From NCBI GenBank assembly GCA_002422605.1, contig DISW01000001.1, forward strand, positions 253,114 to 317,113: a stretch of 64,000 nt of DNA. The letters run 5' to 3'. Made by a program: the position numbers and the translations under genes. This document shows positions 17,195 through 25,773 of the stretch, in pieces. Below the pieces are notes generated by a model. That model saw only the letters and a list, made by a program, of their open reading frames with translations, searched no databases and was not told the origin of the DNA. Origin of the DNA: Bacteriovoracaceae bacterium UBA6200. Lineage in GTDB: Bacteria > Bdellovibrionota > Bacteriovoracia > Bacteriovoracales > Bacteriovoracaceae. Position 1 is the first letter of the stretch. Each line of letters opens with the position of its first letter.

Positions 17195-17226
17195 CCTCCC
17201 ATAAGGTTTAAAAAGCCGATGGGAGG
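17195..17226 (+). promoter_or_regulatory. Inverted repeat that can hide the ribosome-binding site of the DUF748 gene
   Basis: CCTCCCAT (17195-17202) and ATGGGAGG (17219-17226) are perfect inverted copies with a 16-base loop. The second arm contains the GGGAGG ribosome-binding site of the gene starting at 17233, so pairing would block initiation. Confidence 0.45.
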
Positions 17227-17232
17227 CAAGAA

Positions 17233-18282
17233 ATGTCTAAATCAGGTAAAAAGCTTAAAATCTTTATTGGGATTTTGGCCGTTCTCGCAATCATTCGAAT
17301 TGCTCTTCCCTCTCTGACTAAATTTGCTTTGAATGAATATCTCGAGGATTTCTCCCCAAGTCTGGTTGCACATGTCTCAGACGTTGATATGGCCATTATA
17401 AGAGGTTCCTATACTCTAGAGGGAATTGAAGCGCGCCTTAAAAAAAACGACAGGGAATTTCTTAAAATAGCTTCAGTGAATGCTTCCCTCTCCTGGAAAG
17501 AACTATTCGAAGGCTTCCTCTCAAGTAATATCCTCATTAAAAATCTTGAAATGAATTATACTCAAAGCCTTCTGCCCGCGGTGAAAGAGCACTTAGCAAG
17601 TCTGGAGGAACCTAAAAAGAAAGAAAAGTCCCCCATTCTGATCCCTCGGATAGACCTCTTGGATTCACGTATAAGCACAGATTACGTCCCTTCCCTTACT
17701 ACTAAGGGAAGAGTTATCCTCTCTGATTTAAGCGCTCGAATCACAAATGTTATCCCACACAAGAACTCCCAATTTAGTCCATTTAATGTAAAGGGAACAC
17801 TCATTGGTTCGGGCAAGATGAAAATGGAAGGCGAAATAAATTTATATACTGAGAAGCCTCAATGGACAGTAGATACAGAAATCTTAAATTTCGACATGAC
17901 GACCCTCAATAAATTTCTTAGAAAGAAATTACCTCTTACATTCACTAAGGGGGAACTAGACTTTTATGCTGAAGCAAAATCGGAAGCAGGTCCCATTAAA
18001 GGATATTTTAAACCCTTCATAAAAGGCCTAGATGTCGTTAAGTCCGACGAAGATTTCGAAGGACCCCGGCACTGGATCATAGAAATTATTTCGGCCATTG
18101 GTAATATTACCTTTAAAGAAGATCAGGTAATGGCAACCAGAATCCCTTTCACGATTGATAAAGAATTCAAAGTCGATGGCGATGAAACGATAGAAAAACT
18201 TATTGCCCATGGTTTTTTACAGGAGCAGAGCCGAGGAATCGAAAACAGTATCAGTCTTAAACAAGCTCAGGAGGAAAAATGA
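17233..18282 (+). CDS. DUF748/AsmA-like envelope protein
   Basis: 349 residues: an N-terminal membrane helix (about 8-28) and a large periplasmic domain with repeating beta-strand patterns ('F-L-K-I-A-S-V-N-A-S-L-S-W', 'I-L-I-K-N-L-E-M') as in DUF748/AsmA proteins. These bridge-like proteins are linked to lipid transport between the membranes. It overlaps the following lipoprotein gene by four bases. Confidence 0.75.
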   Translation: MSKSGKKLKIFIGILAVLAIIRIALPSLTKFALNEYLEDFSPSLVAHVSDVDMAIIRGSYTLEGIEARLKKNDREFLKIASVNASLSWKELFEGFLSSNILIKNLEMNYTQSLLPAVKEHLASLEEPKKKEKSPILIPRIDLLDSRISTDYVPSLTTKGRVILSDLSARITNVIPHKNSQFSPFNVKGTLIGSGKMKMEGEINLYTEKPQWTVDTEILNFDMTTLNKFLRKKLPLTFTKGELDFYAEAKSEAGPIKGYFKPFIKGLDVVKSDEDFEGPRHWIIEIISAIGNITFKEDQVMATRIPFTIDKEFKVDGDETIEKLIAHGFLQEQSRGIENSISLKQAQEEK

Positions 18283-18791
18283 AATATCTCATTCTCGGGT
18301 TTATCCTTTTGGGTTGCAGTTCCAAGGAGCCTAAAGAGAAGCCGATCATTTATCCAGAAGAGAGCGCCGAAGTTAATACAACCAACCCGAAATCCCCTAG
18401 TATCGTAGCGAAACAACTGGCAGCAGAGCAAGGATCTCACTTCGTCACTGAATTAAACTTCGATAAGGGCTCGACCAAACTTAATCAAGACCACCGAAAA
18501 GAACTTACCAGGCTCTATAAAGAGGCCCGGCAAGAACAAGATATTGAAACAATTCAAATCCTGTCATGGCCCGATAGTAAAAAATCTGACGAGCAAACAG
18601 GACTAGCAGACAAGCGGGCAAAGATTGTCAAAAAATACCTTAAAGGATTAGACGACGAGATCACATTCATAGAGATCAATATGGCAAATAAAGAAGACGA
18701 ATCTGATCTTAAAAAGTCACTTAAGATCCAAGAGGCATACAAAGATAAAACGTCCCTCGTCATGGTAATTTTCGTGCCGGAGAGGCACTGA
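18279..18791 (+). CDS. OmpA-like lipoprotein
   Basis: 170 residues with a lipoprotein signal (L-L-G-C, Cys about residue 13) and a divergent OmpA-like C-terminal domain: LNFDKGSTKLNQDHRKEL resembles the start of the peptidoglycan-binding fold, and 'A-D-K-R-A-K-I-V-K-K-Y-L' its conserved helix. The classical NxxLSxxRA motif is only partly kept. It is translationally coupled (ATGA) to the DUF748 gene. Confidence 0.68.
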   Translation: MKYLILGFILLGCSSKEPKEKPIIYPEESAEVNTTNPKSPSIVAKQLAAEQGSHFVTELNFDKGSTKLNQDHRKELTRLYKEARQEQDIETIQILSWPDSKKSDEQTGLADKRAKIVKKYLKGLDDEITFIEINMANKEDESDLKKSLKIQEAYKDKTSLVMVIFVPERH

Positions 18792-18812
18792 CTTCAACAG
18801 GAGATATTCATA

Positions 18813-19067
18813 ATGGCAAAAGATCACGGACCACAAATTAAAGATGACGAACAGTATGACGCATTAAAAAAGCAAGGTATGAGTAAAAGTAAAGCTGCCC
18901 GGATTGCTAATTCCGATCGAAAAGTTACAGCTCATAAAGGTGGGAAGAGTTCATCTTATGAAGATTGGACCAAAAAGGATTTGATGGCAAAGGCGAAAGA
19001 AATAGGTCTTGAAGGACGATCCAAACTAAGTAAAGGTGAGCTCATAAAGAAGCTTCGTTATCACTAA
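18813..19067 (+). CDS. Small SAP/Rho-N-like protein (DUF7218-type)
   Basis: 84 residues, highly charged. The N-terminal half reads DEQYDALKKQGMSKSKAARIANS and the C-terminal half (WTKKDLMAKAKEIGLEGRSKLSKGELIKKL) is a Rho-N/SAP-like helix-extended-loop-helix. Such small proteins are common in soil and predatory bacteria, with a suspected nucleic-acid role. CAGGAGAT precedes the ATG. Confidence 0.75.
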   Translation: MAKDHGPQIKDDEQYDALKKQGMSKSKAARIANSDRKVTAHKGGKSSSYEDWTKKDLMAKAKEIGLEGRSKLSKGELIKKLRYH

Positions 19068-19109
19068 AGAGATTTTGCAAAGCGGATAAAGAAAGATAGA
19101 ATAAAGAAC

Positions 19110-19571
19110 ATGACCACCATTTGGATTGATGCCGACGCCTGCCCTAAAGTTATAAAAGAAGTTATCTATAAGATTTCTATGCGCCTCCAGATACCAGTCA
19201 TACTGGTGGCCAACTCTGGTATGTACATTCCTCCAAGCCCACTTATTAAACTCGTCAAAGTAAATGCCGGAGCAGATGTGGCCGATAACTATATCGTTGA
19301 GCACGTAGTGGAAAACGACATCGTCATTACTGCTGATATCCCTCTCGCGGCTTTTGCAGTTGAAAAAAAGGCCACCGCTCTTAATGTGAGAGGCGAAGTC
19401 TATACTGAAGAAAATGTCAGAGAGAAGCTTTCCATGAGAGACTTCATGAAAGAACTCAGAGATCAAGGCGGGCTTGAAATTGGGGGCCCGGAGATTTTTG
19501 GCCCGAAAGATACTGAGAAATTCACCAACAGTATAAATCGAATTCTCGTTAAGATGAGCAGTGCTAAATAA
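19110..19571 (+). CDS. YaiI/YqxD family protein (DUF188)
   Basis: 153 residues with the family signature IWIDADACPKVIKEVIYK at the start, DIVITADIPLAA in the middle and MRDFMKELRDQG near the end. The fold is PIN-like, but no function has been firmly proven. Length is as expected. Confidence 0.9.
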   Translation: MTTIWIDADACPKVIKEVIYKISMRLQIPVILVANSGMYIPPSPLIKLVKVNAGADVADNYIVEHVVENDIVITADIPLAAFAVEKKATALNVRGEVYTEENVREKLSMRDFMKELRDQGGLEIGGPEIFGPKDTEKFTNSINRILVKMSSAK

Positions 19572-19612
19572 CTAGAAACACAGTAAAACGCCTAATATGC
19601 TATACTAAGCTT

Positions 19613-19840
19613 ATGGGAATCAAAGTTCATACTGGTGAATCAAATGGTTACTCCCCAGGTGCTTACTATAAAAGCGCGGACCCCGCTGTTATTGATATTC
19701 ATTCCGAAGAGTCTCTTAATAAATGGCAAAATGTCCTCCACTTAAGTCGCAAAGAATTAATGGAAGCAATCGATAGCTTTGGTCCTGAAGTTAGAAATAT
19801 CCGCCGTGGTCTTCTTTCAAGTTTAGATGAAGCCGCTTAG
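19613..19840 (+). CDS. Small DUF3606-like protein
   Basis: 75 residues. The segment IDIHSEESLNKWQNVLHLSRKELMEAIDSFGPEVRNIR matches the DUF3606 pattern (acidic turn, W, then 'L-x-x-A-x-x-x-x-G-x-x-V'). It is encoded alone; function unknown. Confidence 0.65.
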   Translation: MGIKVHTGESNGYSPGAYYKSADPAVIDIHSEESLNKWQNVLHLSRKELMEAIDSFGPEVRNIRRGLLSSLDEAA

Positions 19841-19935
19841 TTAGATCTAATGACAGAATCTTTAAGAGATTTTATCTGGTACTCACAGAACTCCTACAAC
19901 AAAATATAATCATTCTTATATTCGAAGGAGTGTTC

Positions 19936-20613
19936 ATGAGAAAGCTTTCCCTTTTATTCATTGTTATGTTCAGTAGCTTTATTGCTCATGCCAACACTGT
20001 CGATCCTTATTACGAAATTGCAGATGTCACAGTTGAAGTACTAGATAGTTCTGATGGCCAACGAATAGATATCCTTGAGCCTGCTCCGGATTCAGAATTG
20101 GGTGATATCATTGCTACTACTCGCCAGATCATAGCTTTTGGAAAAGAAATTTATAAAATTGTTGAAGCTGGTAAACCTGTTATCAACACAGAACATGCAC
20201 CTATTTCAGTGCTTCCGCTGGATACAGAACTTGGTAAGGATATTGCGCCAATAGATCTGGCGAAGTGGCAATTGCCCAAATTTGTGAAATTCAAAGTCAC
20301 CTATAAAAATGGTTTTGGTTCTGAAGTTGTGAGCTTTACCTATAACATCAACATGAGCTATGGAGGCCAATTCCAGGGCAAAGGCGCTTATATCACTCAT
20401 GCCCAGATTGTTCCGGAAAATGTAACAGTCGCATGGGGCTACACATTTAATGCTCAAATGAGCTTAGTCGGGCTGACAAATTTAGGAACTGAAGAGAACC
20501 CTATTGCCGGAGCAACTCTCCAACTCAGCTATTCCGTCAAAACCGTCCTCAAAGAAGATAAGAATAATATGACCATCTTCATTGCAGGAAACGGTACCAT
20601 TCAGCAGATGTAA
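19936..20613 (+). CDS. Exported protein of unknown function
   Basis: 225 residues from ATG 19936, chosen because GAAGGAG ends five bases upstream. A clear signal peptide (cleavage near AHA-N, residue about 20) is followed by a beta-rich domain with alternating polar and aromatic strands (VKFKVTYKNGFGSEVVSFTYNINMSYGGQF). No family recognised. It could be a secreted beta-sandwich protein. Confidence 0.7.
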   Translation: MRKLSLLFIVMFSSFIAHANTVDPYYEIADVTVEVLDSSDGQRIDILEPAPDSELGDIIATTRQIIAFGKEIYKIVEAGKPVINTEHAPISVLPLDTELGKDIAPIDLAKWQLPKFVKFKVTYKNGFGSEVVSFTYNINMSYGGQFQGKGAYITHAQIVPENVTVAWGYTFNAQMSLVGLTNLGTEENPIAGATLQLSYSVKTVLKEDKNNMTIFIAGNGTIQQM

Positions 20614-20700
20614 GAGGTAGCTTGAGACCCTTGCCTACCACAAGGGCCGTCATGCTATATTAGACGTCATTTATAAAACGTTAGTATGATGAATCAAACT

Positions 20701-21135
20701 TTAATGCTTCCAACCTTCGTGAGAAAATAACTTTTCATATTCCAGAAGGCTTTCATGGATCTTTGTAAGACCTAGATCATAGTTACCCTTCTGTAAATCA
20801 CGGCTTCCCTTTAAAATTTTACCCAAGGCTGGATGGATGGCCGCATCAGCTTTCGGCTCAAGTTTACATGTTTTAAAGATGTCCTTCACGACATCTTCCA
20901 CTTTAACTCCATAGGCCTGGACGGCCTTCTGGTCAGTTTTTTTATCTTTTAACTCAATCATGAGATTTAGAATCTTTTCCATACGAACTTTTAAATCTGC
21001 GGTGGGAATAAACTTCTTAAAGTTTTTATCCTGATGGTTAACAGGGGCCGGTGCATGATGGTGAGCATGGTCATCATGTTGCGCATAGCTCACTTGCATT
21101 GTCATAGCTAGAATCATAATCATCAACTTTTTCAT
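20701..21135 (-). CDS. Histidine-rich periplasmic helical protein
   Basis: 144 residues. A signal peptide (cleavage near SYA-Q, residue 18) is followed by the histidine cluster HDDHAHHHAP, a likely metal-binding tail, then an all-helical domain of about 100 residues with one Cys. No named family recognised. AAGGAGAT precedes the ATG. A FNR-type box lies upstream, tying the gene to low-oxygen or NO conditions like the nos operon, so a copper or haem-related role is possible. Confidence 0.72.
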   Translation of the reverse strand: MKKLMIMILAMTMQVSYAQHDDHAHHHAPAPVNHQDKNFKKFIPTADLKVRMEKILNLMIELKDKKTDQKAVQAYGVKVEDVVKDIFKTCKLEPKADAAIHPALGKILKGSRDLQKGNYDLGLTKIHESLLEYEKLFSHEGWKH

Positions 21136-21193
21136 TTTAAATCTCCTTACACATTTTCAATTAGAACAATCTCATAACAATCAGCGACAATAC

Positions 21194-21207
21194 TTGACCT
21201 TAATCAA
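21194..21207 (-). promoter_or_regulatory. FNR/DNR-type box
   Basis: TTGACCTTAATCAA differs from the TTGAT-N4-ATCAA consensus at one base. It is centred 65 bp upstream of the start at 21135, with a TCTAAT -10-like hexamer (21160-21165 on the minus strand) 38 bp from its centre. Confidence 0.6.
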
Positions 21208-21220
21208 GAACCTTCGCGAA

Positions 21221-22294
21221 TTACGATAAATAAATTTTAAGTCTTCTATAACTTAAGTAAGAAATAATACTTCCAATACCTAAAAGAAGTAACAAACTTG
21301 AGAGAATGACCTCAGTCGATGCATTTTTAAGCATAATTCCTCTTAAGAGATCAACATAAATCCTAAGCGGATTTATATACACAATACCTTTTAAGGCATC
21401 TGGCATTTGATCAATGGGGAACATAATGCCGGCCAAAAGATTGGCCATAAAGAGGAAGATAAACCCCGCCAGCATTGCCTGTTGCTGATTCCTGGTAAAT
21501 GTCGAAATAAAAGTACCGATATTAACAGTAGTAAATACAAAACAAATAACTGAAGAAAAAAGAAGGATATAACTTCCCTCCATCGGGACGCGGAATAATA
21601 CTATGGCAATAAAGAGGATTGAAATGGCATTAATGAGTCCTAAAATAAAAAAAGGAACAGTTTTACCTAAAACAAGTTCCCAACTCTTAATAGGCGTAAC
21701 GAGAATCATTTCAAGTGTACCCATTTCCTTTTCCCGAGAAAGTGACATGCTGGTCAGAAGTATTGTTACAAGCGCCACAATCATGGACATCATTCCAGGG
21801 ATAAGAAAAAAAGAACTTTGCATTTCTGGGTTATAAAGTGTTCTGATTGAGAATTCTATTCGAGGTTTCTTCTCAGAAGGTATAGAGCGAAGAAGGACAG
21901 AATTAACATAGCGTTCAATCGATTGAGCGCGAATAATATTGGTTCCATCTATAATAAGTTGGAAACCGCCTGAGAAGCGTACTCTATCTTTTGAGATACC
22001 ATCTAAAGGGGAAACCAGGATCGCATCGACTTCTCCTGACTTTAATTGATTAATACCATCCTTTTTCAAAGGCACAGATCTGAACCATCCACTCTTTTCA
22101 AAATGTTTTACAAGGGAAACAAATTCCTGATCATCCGGTCTAAAGTCCATCCCAACCTTTATATCTTTAACTTCCGAAGAAAGCGCAATGGCAAATACTA
22201 TTGTTTGGATAATCGGTAGTACGAATAAAATAATACGTGTTCTCTTATCACGAAATATCTGGGCAAATTCTTTCTTAATAAAGCCACCGATCAT
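21221..22294 (-). CDS. ABC-2 permease, second subunit of exporter
   Basis: 357 residues in the YhhJ/YbhR pattern: one N-terminal helix, a periplasmic domain of about 140 residues, then five helices with MGTLEMILVTPIKSWELVLGKT. It is the last gene of a six-gene operon and overlaps its neighbour by four bases (ATGA). With the paired permease it forms the channel of a drug or toxin exporter. Confidence 0.9.
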   Translation of the reverse strand: MIGGFIKKEFAQIFRDKRTRIILFVLPIIQTIVFAIALSSEVKDIKVGMDFRPDDQEFVSLVKHFEKSGWFRSVPLKKDGINQLKSGEVDAILVSPLDGISKDRVRFSGGFQLIIDGTNIIRAQSIERYVNSVLLRSIPSEKKPRIEFSIRTLYNPEMQSSFFLIPGMMSMIVALVTILLTSMSLSREKEMGTLEMILVTPIKSWELVLGKTVPFFILGLINAISILFIAIVLFRVPMEGSYILLFSSVICFVFTTVNIGTFISTFTRNQQQAMLAGFIFLFMANLLAGIMFPIDQMPDALKGIVYINPLRIYVDLLRGIMLKNASTEVILSSLLLLLGIGSIISYLSYRRLKIYLS

Positions 22295-23406
22295 GAGTCC
22301 TCCAAATTAGGACGAAATTTTTTCAAGGCAAGAAAAACGACAGCGACAGAAAGAATCATAAGAGCTGTAAGAGGAAGAAATACATCATAAAAACCCGCAG
22401 ACTTTAAAAACATGGAACGACCTATTTCAATATACCATCTGGCCGGAAGAATACTGGTTAAGTAATGGAAAAACGGAGGCATGTTTTCAATGGGAAAAAT
22501 AAAGCCAGACAAAAGAAGAGAAGGCAGGAGTCCTGTCAACATCGCTATCTGCATTGAAAGTTGCTGATTTTTAGCAACTACCGAAATAAGAATCCCCTGA
22601 GCAAGACAACTCACAAGGAAAACAATACTCGTGAATACAAAAGCTATAATGTTTCCGGTAAATGGAATATTGAAAGCAATTAAAGAGATACTCATAACAA
22701 GTGAAAGTGCTAAAAGACCTATAACGAGATAAGGAATCATTTTCCCAATAATGATTTCAATGGGGCGCAAGGGAGTAGACAATAAAAGCTCCATCGATCC
22801 GTTCTCCCATTCTTTAGCTACCGTCAGTGATGTAAGAAGAACTGAGATAAGAGAAAGGATAATCGCCGAAAGTCCAGGGACAACAAACCATGAACTTTTA
22901 AGTTCCGGGTTAAAGAAGAACCTCTCATGAACATAACTCTTGGCCTTTGAATCTCCGAAATTTAAGGACTGGTTTAATTTTGCAAAGTTCGCCAGGAGAA
23001 TTCCGGCAATTGAATTATCTGTACCATCTAAAAGGATTTGAATCTTGGCGTTTTCACCAGACAAGAGCTTTTTTTCAAAGTCAGGAGGAATAAACAATGC
23101 AGCTTTGGTTTCCCCCGACTCAAAATGAGAATAAGCTTCTTCACTATAAAATGATTTTTTATCTAAAACAAAATATCCAGAAGAAGAAAAGCTATTTAAA
23201 AGTCTTCTTGAGGCCATTGTCTGGTCGTGATCCTGAAAGCTAATCTTCACATTTTTTACATCAAAATTTATAATTAATCCGAAAATAAAAACAATAAAAA
23301 CCGGAATAAGGGTAGCGACAGCAAGCGCATAAGGATCTCTTAAAATATGATGCTTTTCTTTCAAGGCAATAGACATCACTCTTCTGAGATTCATTGATGT
23401 TTTCAT
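22291..23406 (-). CDS. ABC-2 permease, first subunit of exporter
   Basis: 371 residues, paralogous to the following permease and with the same layout; the motif NGSMELLLSTPLRPIEIIIGKMIPYLVIG marks the ABC-2 family (YbhS-like). The start overlaps the upstream ATPase gene by four bases. Two different permeases and two ATPases suggest a hetero-complex. Confidence 0.9.
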   Translation of the reverse strand: MKTSMNLRRVMSIALKEKHHILRDPYALAVATLIPVFIVFIFGLIINFDVKNVKISFQDHDQTMASRRLLNSFSSSGYFVLDKKSFYSEEAYSHFESGETKAALFIPPDFEKKLLSGENAKIQILLDGTDNSIAGILLANFAKLNQSLNFGDSKAKSYVHERFFFNPELKSSWFVVPGLSAIILSLISVLLTSLTVAKEWENGSMELLLSTPLRPIEIIIGKMIPYLVIGLLALSLVMSISLIAFNIPFTGNIIAFVFTSIVFLVSCLAQGILISVVAKNQQLSMQIAMLTGLLPSLLLSGFIFPIENMPPFFHYLTSILPARWYIEIGRSMFLKSAGFYDVFLPLTALMILSVAVVFLALKKFRPNLEDS

Positions 23407-24317
23407 AAATGCCCCTCAACTAAACGAACAAAAACATCTTCGAGGCTTGGTTTGATTCTTTTAATTGAAATGAGCTTTTGATATTTATTTATAAGAAATC
23501 CCACTGCTTCTTCATCTTGAACGACAGCATGATAACGGGAACCAAAAGGTATAGAACTCATAATCAATGAGTCTGTTAAAATATCTTCTATTACAGATTT
23601 TCCCGGTAACTGACTAATTTCAATCATAGGCTCTGGGAATGTTTTATTCTTAAGGTTTGAAGGCGTATCAAGCTCGATTATTTCACCGGCCCTCATGAGT
23701 GCAATACGATCACAGTTTTCTGCTTCATCCATGTAGTGAGTGGTGACGAAAATAGTCTTACCTTTCTTAACCAAAGACTTTATGAGTCTCCAGAATTTGT
23801 CTCGAAAATAGGGAGTTACACCGGCCGTTGGTTCATCCAAAAAAATGACGTCAGGATCATGAAGCATAGAAACTACCAATGAGACCTGCTGTTTAATGCC
23901 TCCAGGCAAGTCACCAACCATAGTACCGAGAGGAAAATTAAATTCGATAAATCCTAAAAGTTCGTCTATTCTTTTTTTGAATAGGCCACGAGGCATTTTC
24001 CTAAGTTTTGAGTTAAACTCTAAATTTTCAAAAACAGTAAGATCATCATAGAGAGTAAACTTCTGGGACATGTACCCAATTTGTCTTTTCAAAAGTTCAA
24101 CATTTCCATAATTTTCGCCATTAACGGCCAGTCTTCCCGAGGTTGGGCGCAGAACCCCACATAAAACTTTTATTGTACTGGTTTTCCCTGCTCCATTCGA
24201 TCCCAGGAATCCAAATATTTCACCACGTTTAACAGTGAATGAAATATTTTTTACAGCGTAAAAATCCCCGTATTTGACACTCAGACCATCTACCATGACA
24301 GAATTTAACGTATTCAT
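23403..24317 (-). CDS. ABC transporter ATPase (YbhF C-half-like)
   Basis: 304 residues with Walker A GSNGAGKTS, signature LPGGIKQQ (a variant of LSGGQ), Walker B VIFLDEPTAGVTP and switch TTHYMDEAE. The C-terminal 80 residues resemble the regulatory tail of drug-exporter ATPases. In E. coli YbhF two such ATPases are fused; here they are separate overlapping genes. Confidence 0.92.
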   Translation of the reverse strand: MNTLNSVMVDGLSVKYGDFYAVKNISFTVKRGEIFGFLGSNGAGKTSTIKVLCGVLRPTSGRLAVNGENYGNVELLKRQIGYMSQKFTLYDDLTVFENLEFNSKLRKMPRGLFKKRIDELLGFIEFNFPLGTMVGDLPGGIKQQVSLVVSMLHDPDVIFLDEPTAGVTPYFRDKFWRLIKSLVKKGKTIFVTTHYMDEAENCDRIALMRAGEIIELDTPSNLKNKTFPEPMIEISQLPGKSVIEDILTDSLIMSSIPFGSRYHAVVQDEEAVGFLINKYQKLISIKRIKPSLEDVFVRLVEGHL

Positions 24318-25042
24318 ACCTGTGCCCCTGTTTGGCGAAGATAAAATTCATCAAAATTTTGTACTTGGGCCTTCTCTAATAATTCTGAGGGTGTGCCACT
24401 GGAGAAAAGTTTTCCATTATCCAGTAAATGAACCAAATCACATCTCTCCGCCTCATCCATATAGGCCGTGGTATAGATAATAATAATTTCTGGAGTAATT
24501 AAATGATGAAGTAAATCCCAAAATTCACGCCGGGCGATGGGATCAACTCCATTGGTGGGCTCGTCCAACAAGAGTATCTTCGGCGAATGTAGAAGAGAAA
24601 TCATTAATCCCAGTTTTTTATACATTCCACCTGATAAATTTCCAGCAGGACGATTACGAAATTTTTTAAGTTGTGTAATACCTAATAGCTCTTCAACTTT
24701 AGAAGAATATTCATCCTTTTTGAGCCCATATAACTCGCGAAAGAATTCCAGATGTTCAGCGATAGACAAATCAGGATAAAGACTTTGCTGCTGAGGCATG
24801 TAAGATATTGAGTTCTTCATATCACCAGGAGAAATGATTTTGCCATTTATTTTAAATTCAATTTCACCAGAAGTCGGTACATAAAGACCTACTATATGCC
24901 TAAGTAGCGTTGTTTTCCCTGCACCTTCTGGTCCAATTAGTCCATGTAATACACCAGAATCAAAACTTTGTGTGACTCCATCAAGGGCGGTTACGGACTT
25001 GAATTTTTTTGTGAGGTCACGAACCTCAATGGCAAAATTCAT
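24314..25042 (-). CDS. ABC transporter ATPase (YbhF N-half-like)
   Basis: 242 residues with Walker A GPEGAGKTT, signature LSGGMYKK, Walker B ILLLDEPTNGVDP and the switch region YTTAYMDEAE, where the usual switch His is replaced by Ala-Tyr. That replacement suggests one of the two composite ATP sites is weak, as in many heterodimeric ABC exporters. Confidence 0.92.
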   Translation of the reverse strand: MNFAIEVRDLTKKFKSVTALDGVTQSFDSGVLHGLIGPEGAGKTTLLRHIVGLYVPTSGEIEFKINGKIISPGDMKNSISYMPQQQSLYPDLSIAEHLEFFRELYGLKKDEYSSKVEELLGITQLKKFRNRPAGNLSGGMYKKLGLMISLLHSPKILLLDEPTNGVDPIARREFWDLLHHLITPEIIIIYTTAYMDEAERCDLVHLLDNGKLFSSGTPSELLEKAQVQNFDEFYLRQTGAQV

Positions 25043-25773
25043 GGTTTTTCGACCTCTATATCGAGGCTCATTCCTGGTTTAAGAAGAGAATCACGATTGG
25101 TAAGTTTGACCTTAACCCCATAAACCAGTCGAGAACGTTCATCAAAAGTTTGGACATTTTTTGGGGTAAATTCTGCATTCTCATTTATCTTAATGATCTC
25201 ACCTGAGAATTCATCGCCACTTTCGGGGAGAAAGGTCTTAATTTTTTGCCCTAATTTAAATCTATGAAGAATATTATGTGGAATATAAAAAAAGGCCCAG
25301 TAGTCATTCGGATCCAGAACGGCAAAAAGACGTGTTCCAGGAGTAACGATTTCACCTGACTCTTTGAATTTATGAGTAACAATCCCCTCAACCGGAGATT
25401 TTATACTGCACCAGCTTTTTCTTATTTTTTCATTCAGATAAGCGGTTTTACTCTTTTCAAAATTTTCAAGCGAAGCCGTCCCTGTTTTGAAGAGCTTTTC
25501 ATTTCTTTCAAAACTACTTTTTGAAAGTTCCAGTGCAAGTTCAGTCTCCTGACAATCGAGCTTTGCTAGTTCTGCATCTTTTTGAACGACAGCACCTTCT
25601 TCGACAATAATTTTTTCAATGATCGACTTCATTCTAGAAGAGACAATGATCTGAGTGGCTTCGACAGTCCCAGATAGGCGAAAAGGAGCTAATTTATCTC
25701 TAGCAAAACGGATAATTCCAAAGGCAACTATTAAAACAGGAATAATCAGAAGGTATTTGATGTTAAATTTCAT
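25039..25773 (-). CDS. HlyD-family periplasmic adaptor
   Basis: 244 residues with one N-terminal membrane anchor (about 7-25), a split biotinyl-lipoyl domain (VSSRMKSIIEKIIVEEGAVVQKDAELAKLD ... IKSPVEGIVTHKFKESGEIV), a short helical hairpin between them, and a beta-barrel. It connects the ABC permeases to the TolC-like channel encoded upstream. The short hairpin is typical of YbhG-like adaptors. Confidence 0.9.
   Translation of the reverse strand: MKFNIKYLLIIPVLIVAFGIIRFARDKLAPFRLSGTVEATQIIVSSRMKSIIEKIIVEEGAVVQKDAELAKLDCQETELALELSKSSFERNEKLFKTGTASLENFEKSKTAYLNEKIRKSWCSIKSPVEGIVTHKFKESGEIVTPGTRLFAVLDPNDYWAFFYIPHNILHRFKLGQKIKTFLPESGDEFSGEIIKINENAEFTPKNVQTFDERSRLVYGVKVKLTNRDSLLKPGMSLDIEVEKP

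Noticed and set aside
16914..17204. Frame overlapping the DUF2892 gene
   Set aside because: Shadow of the rhodanese and DUF2892 genes in another frame; no ribosome-binding site.
20628..20646. CCCTTG/CAAGGG hairpin after the exported protein gene
   Set aside because: No T run follows; too short to call a terminator.
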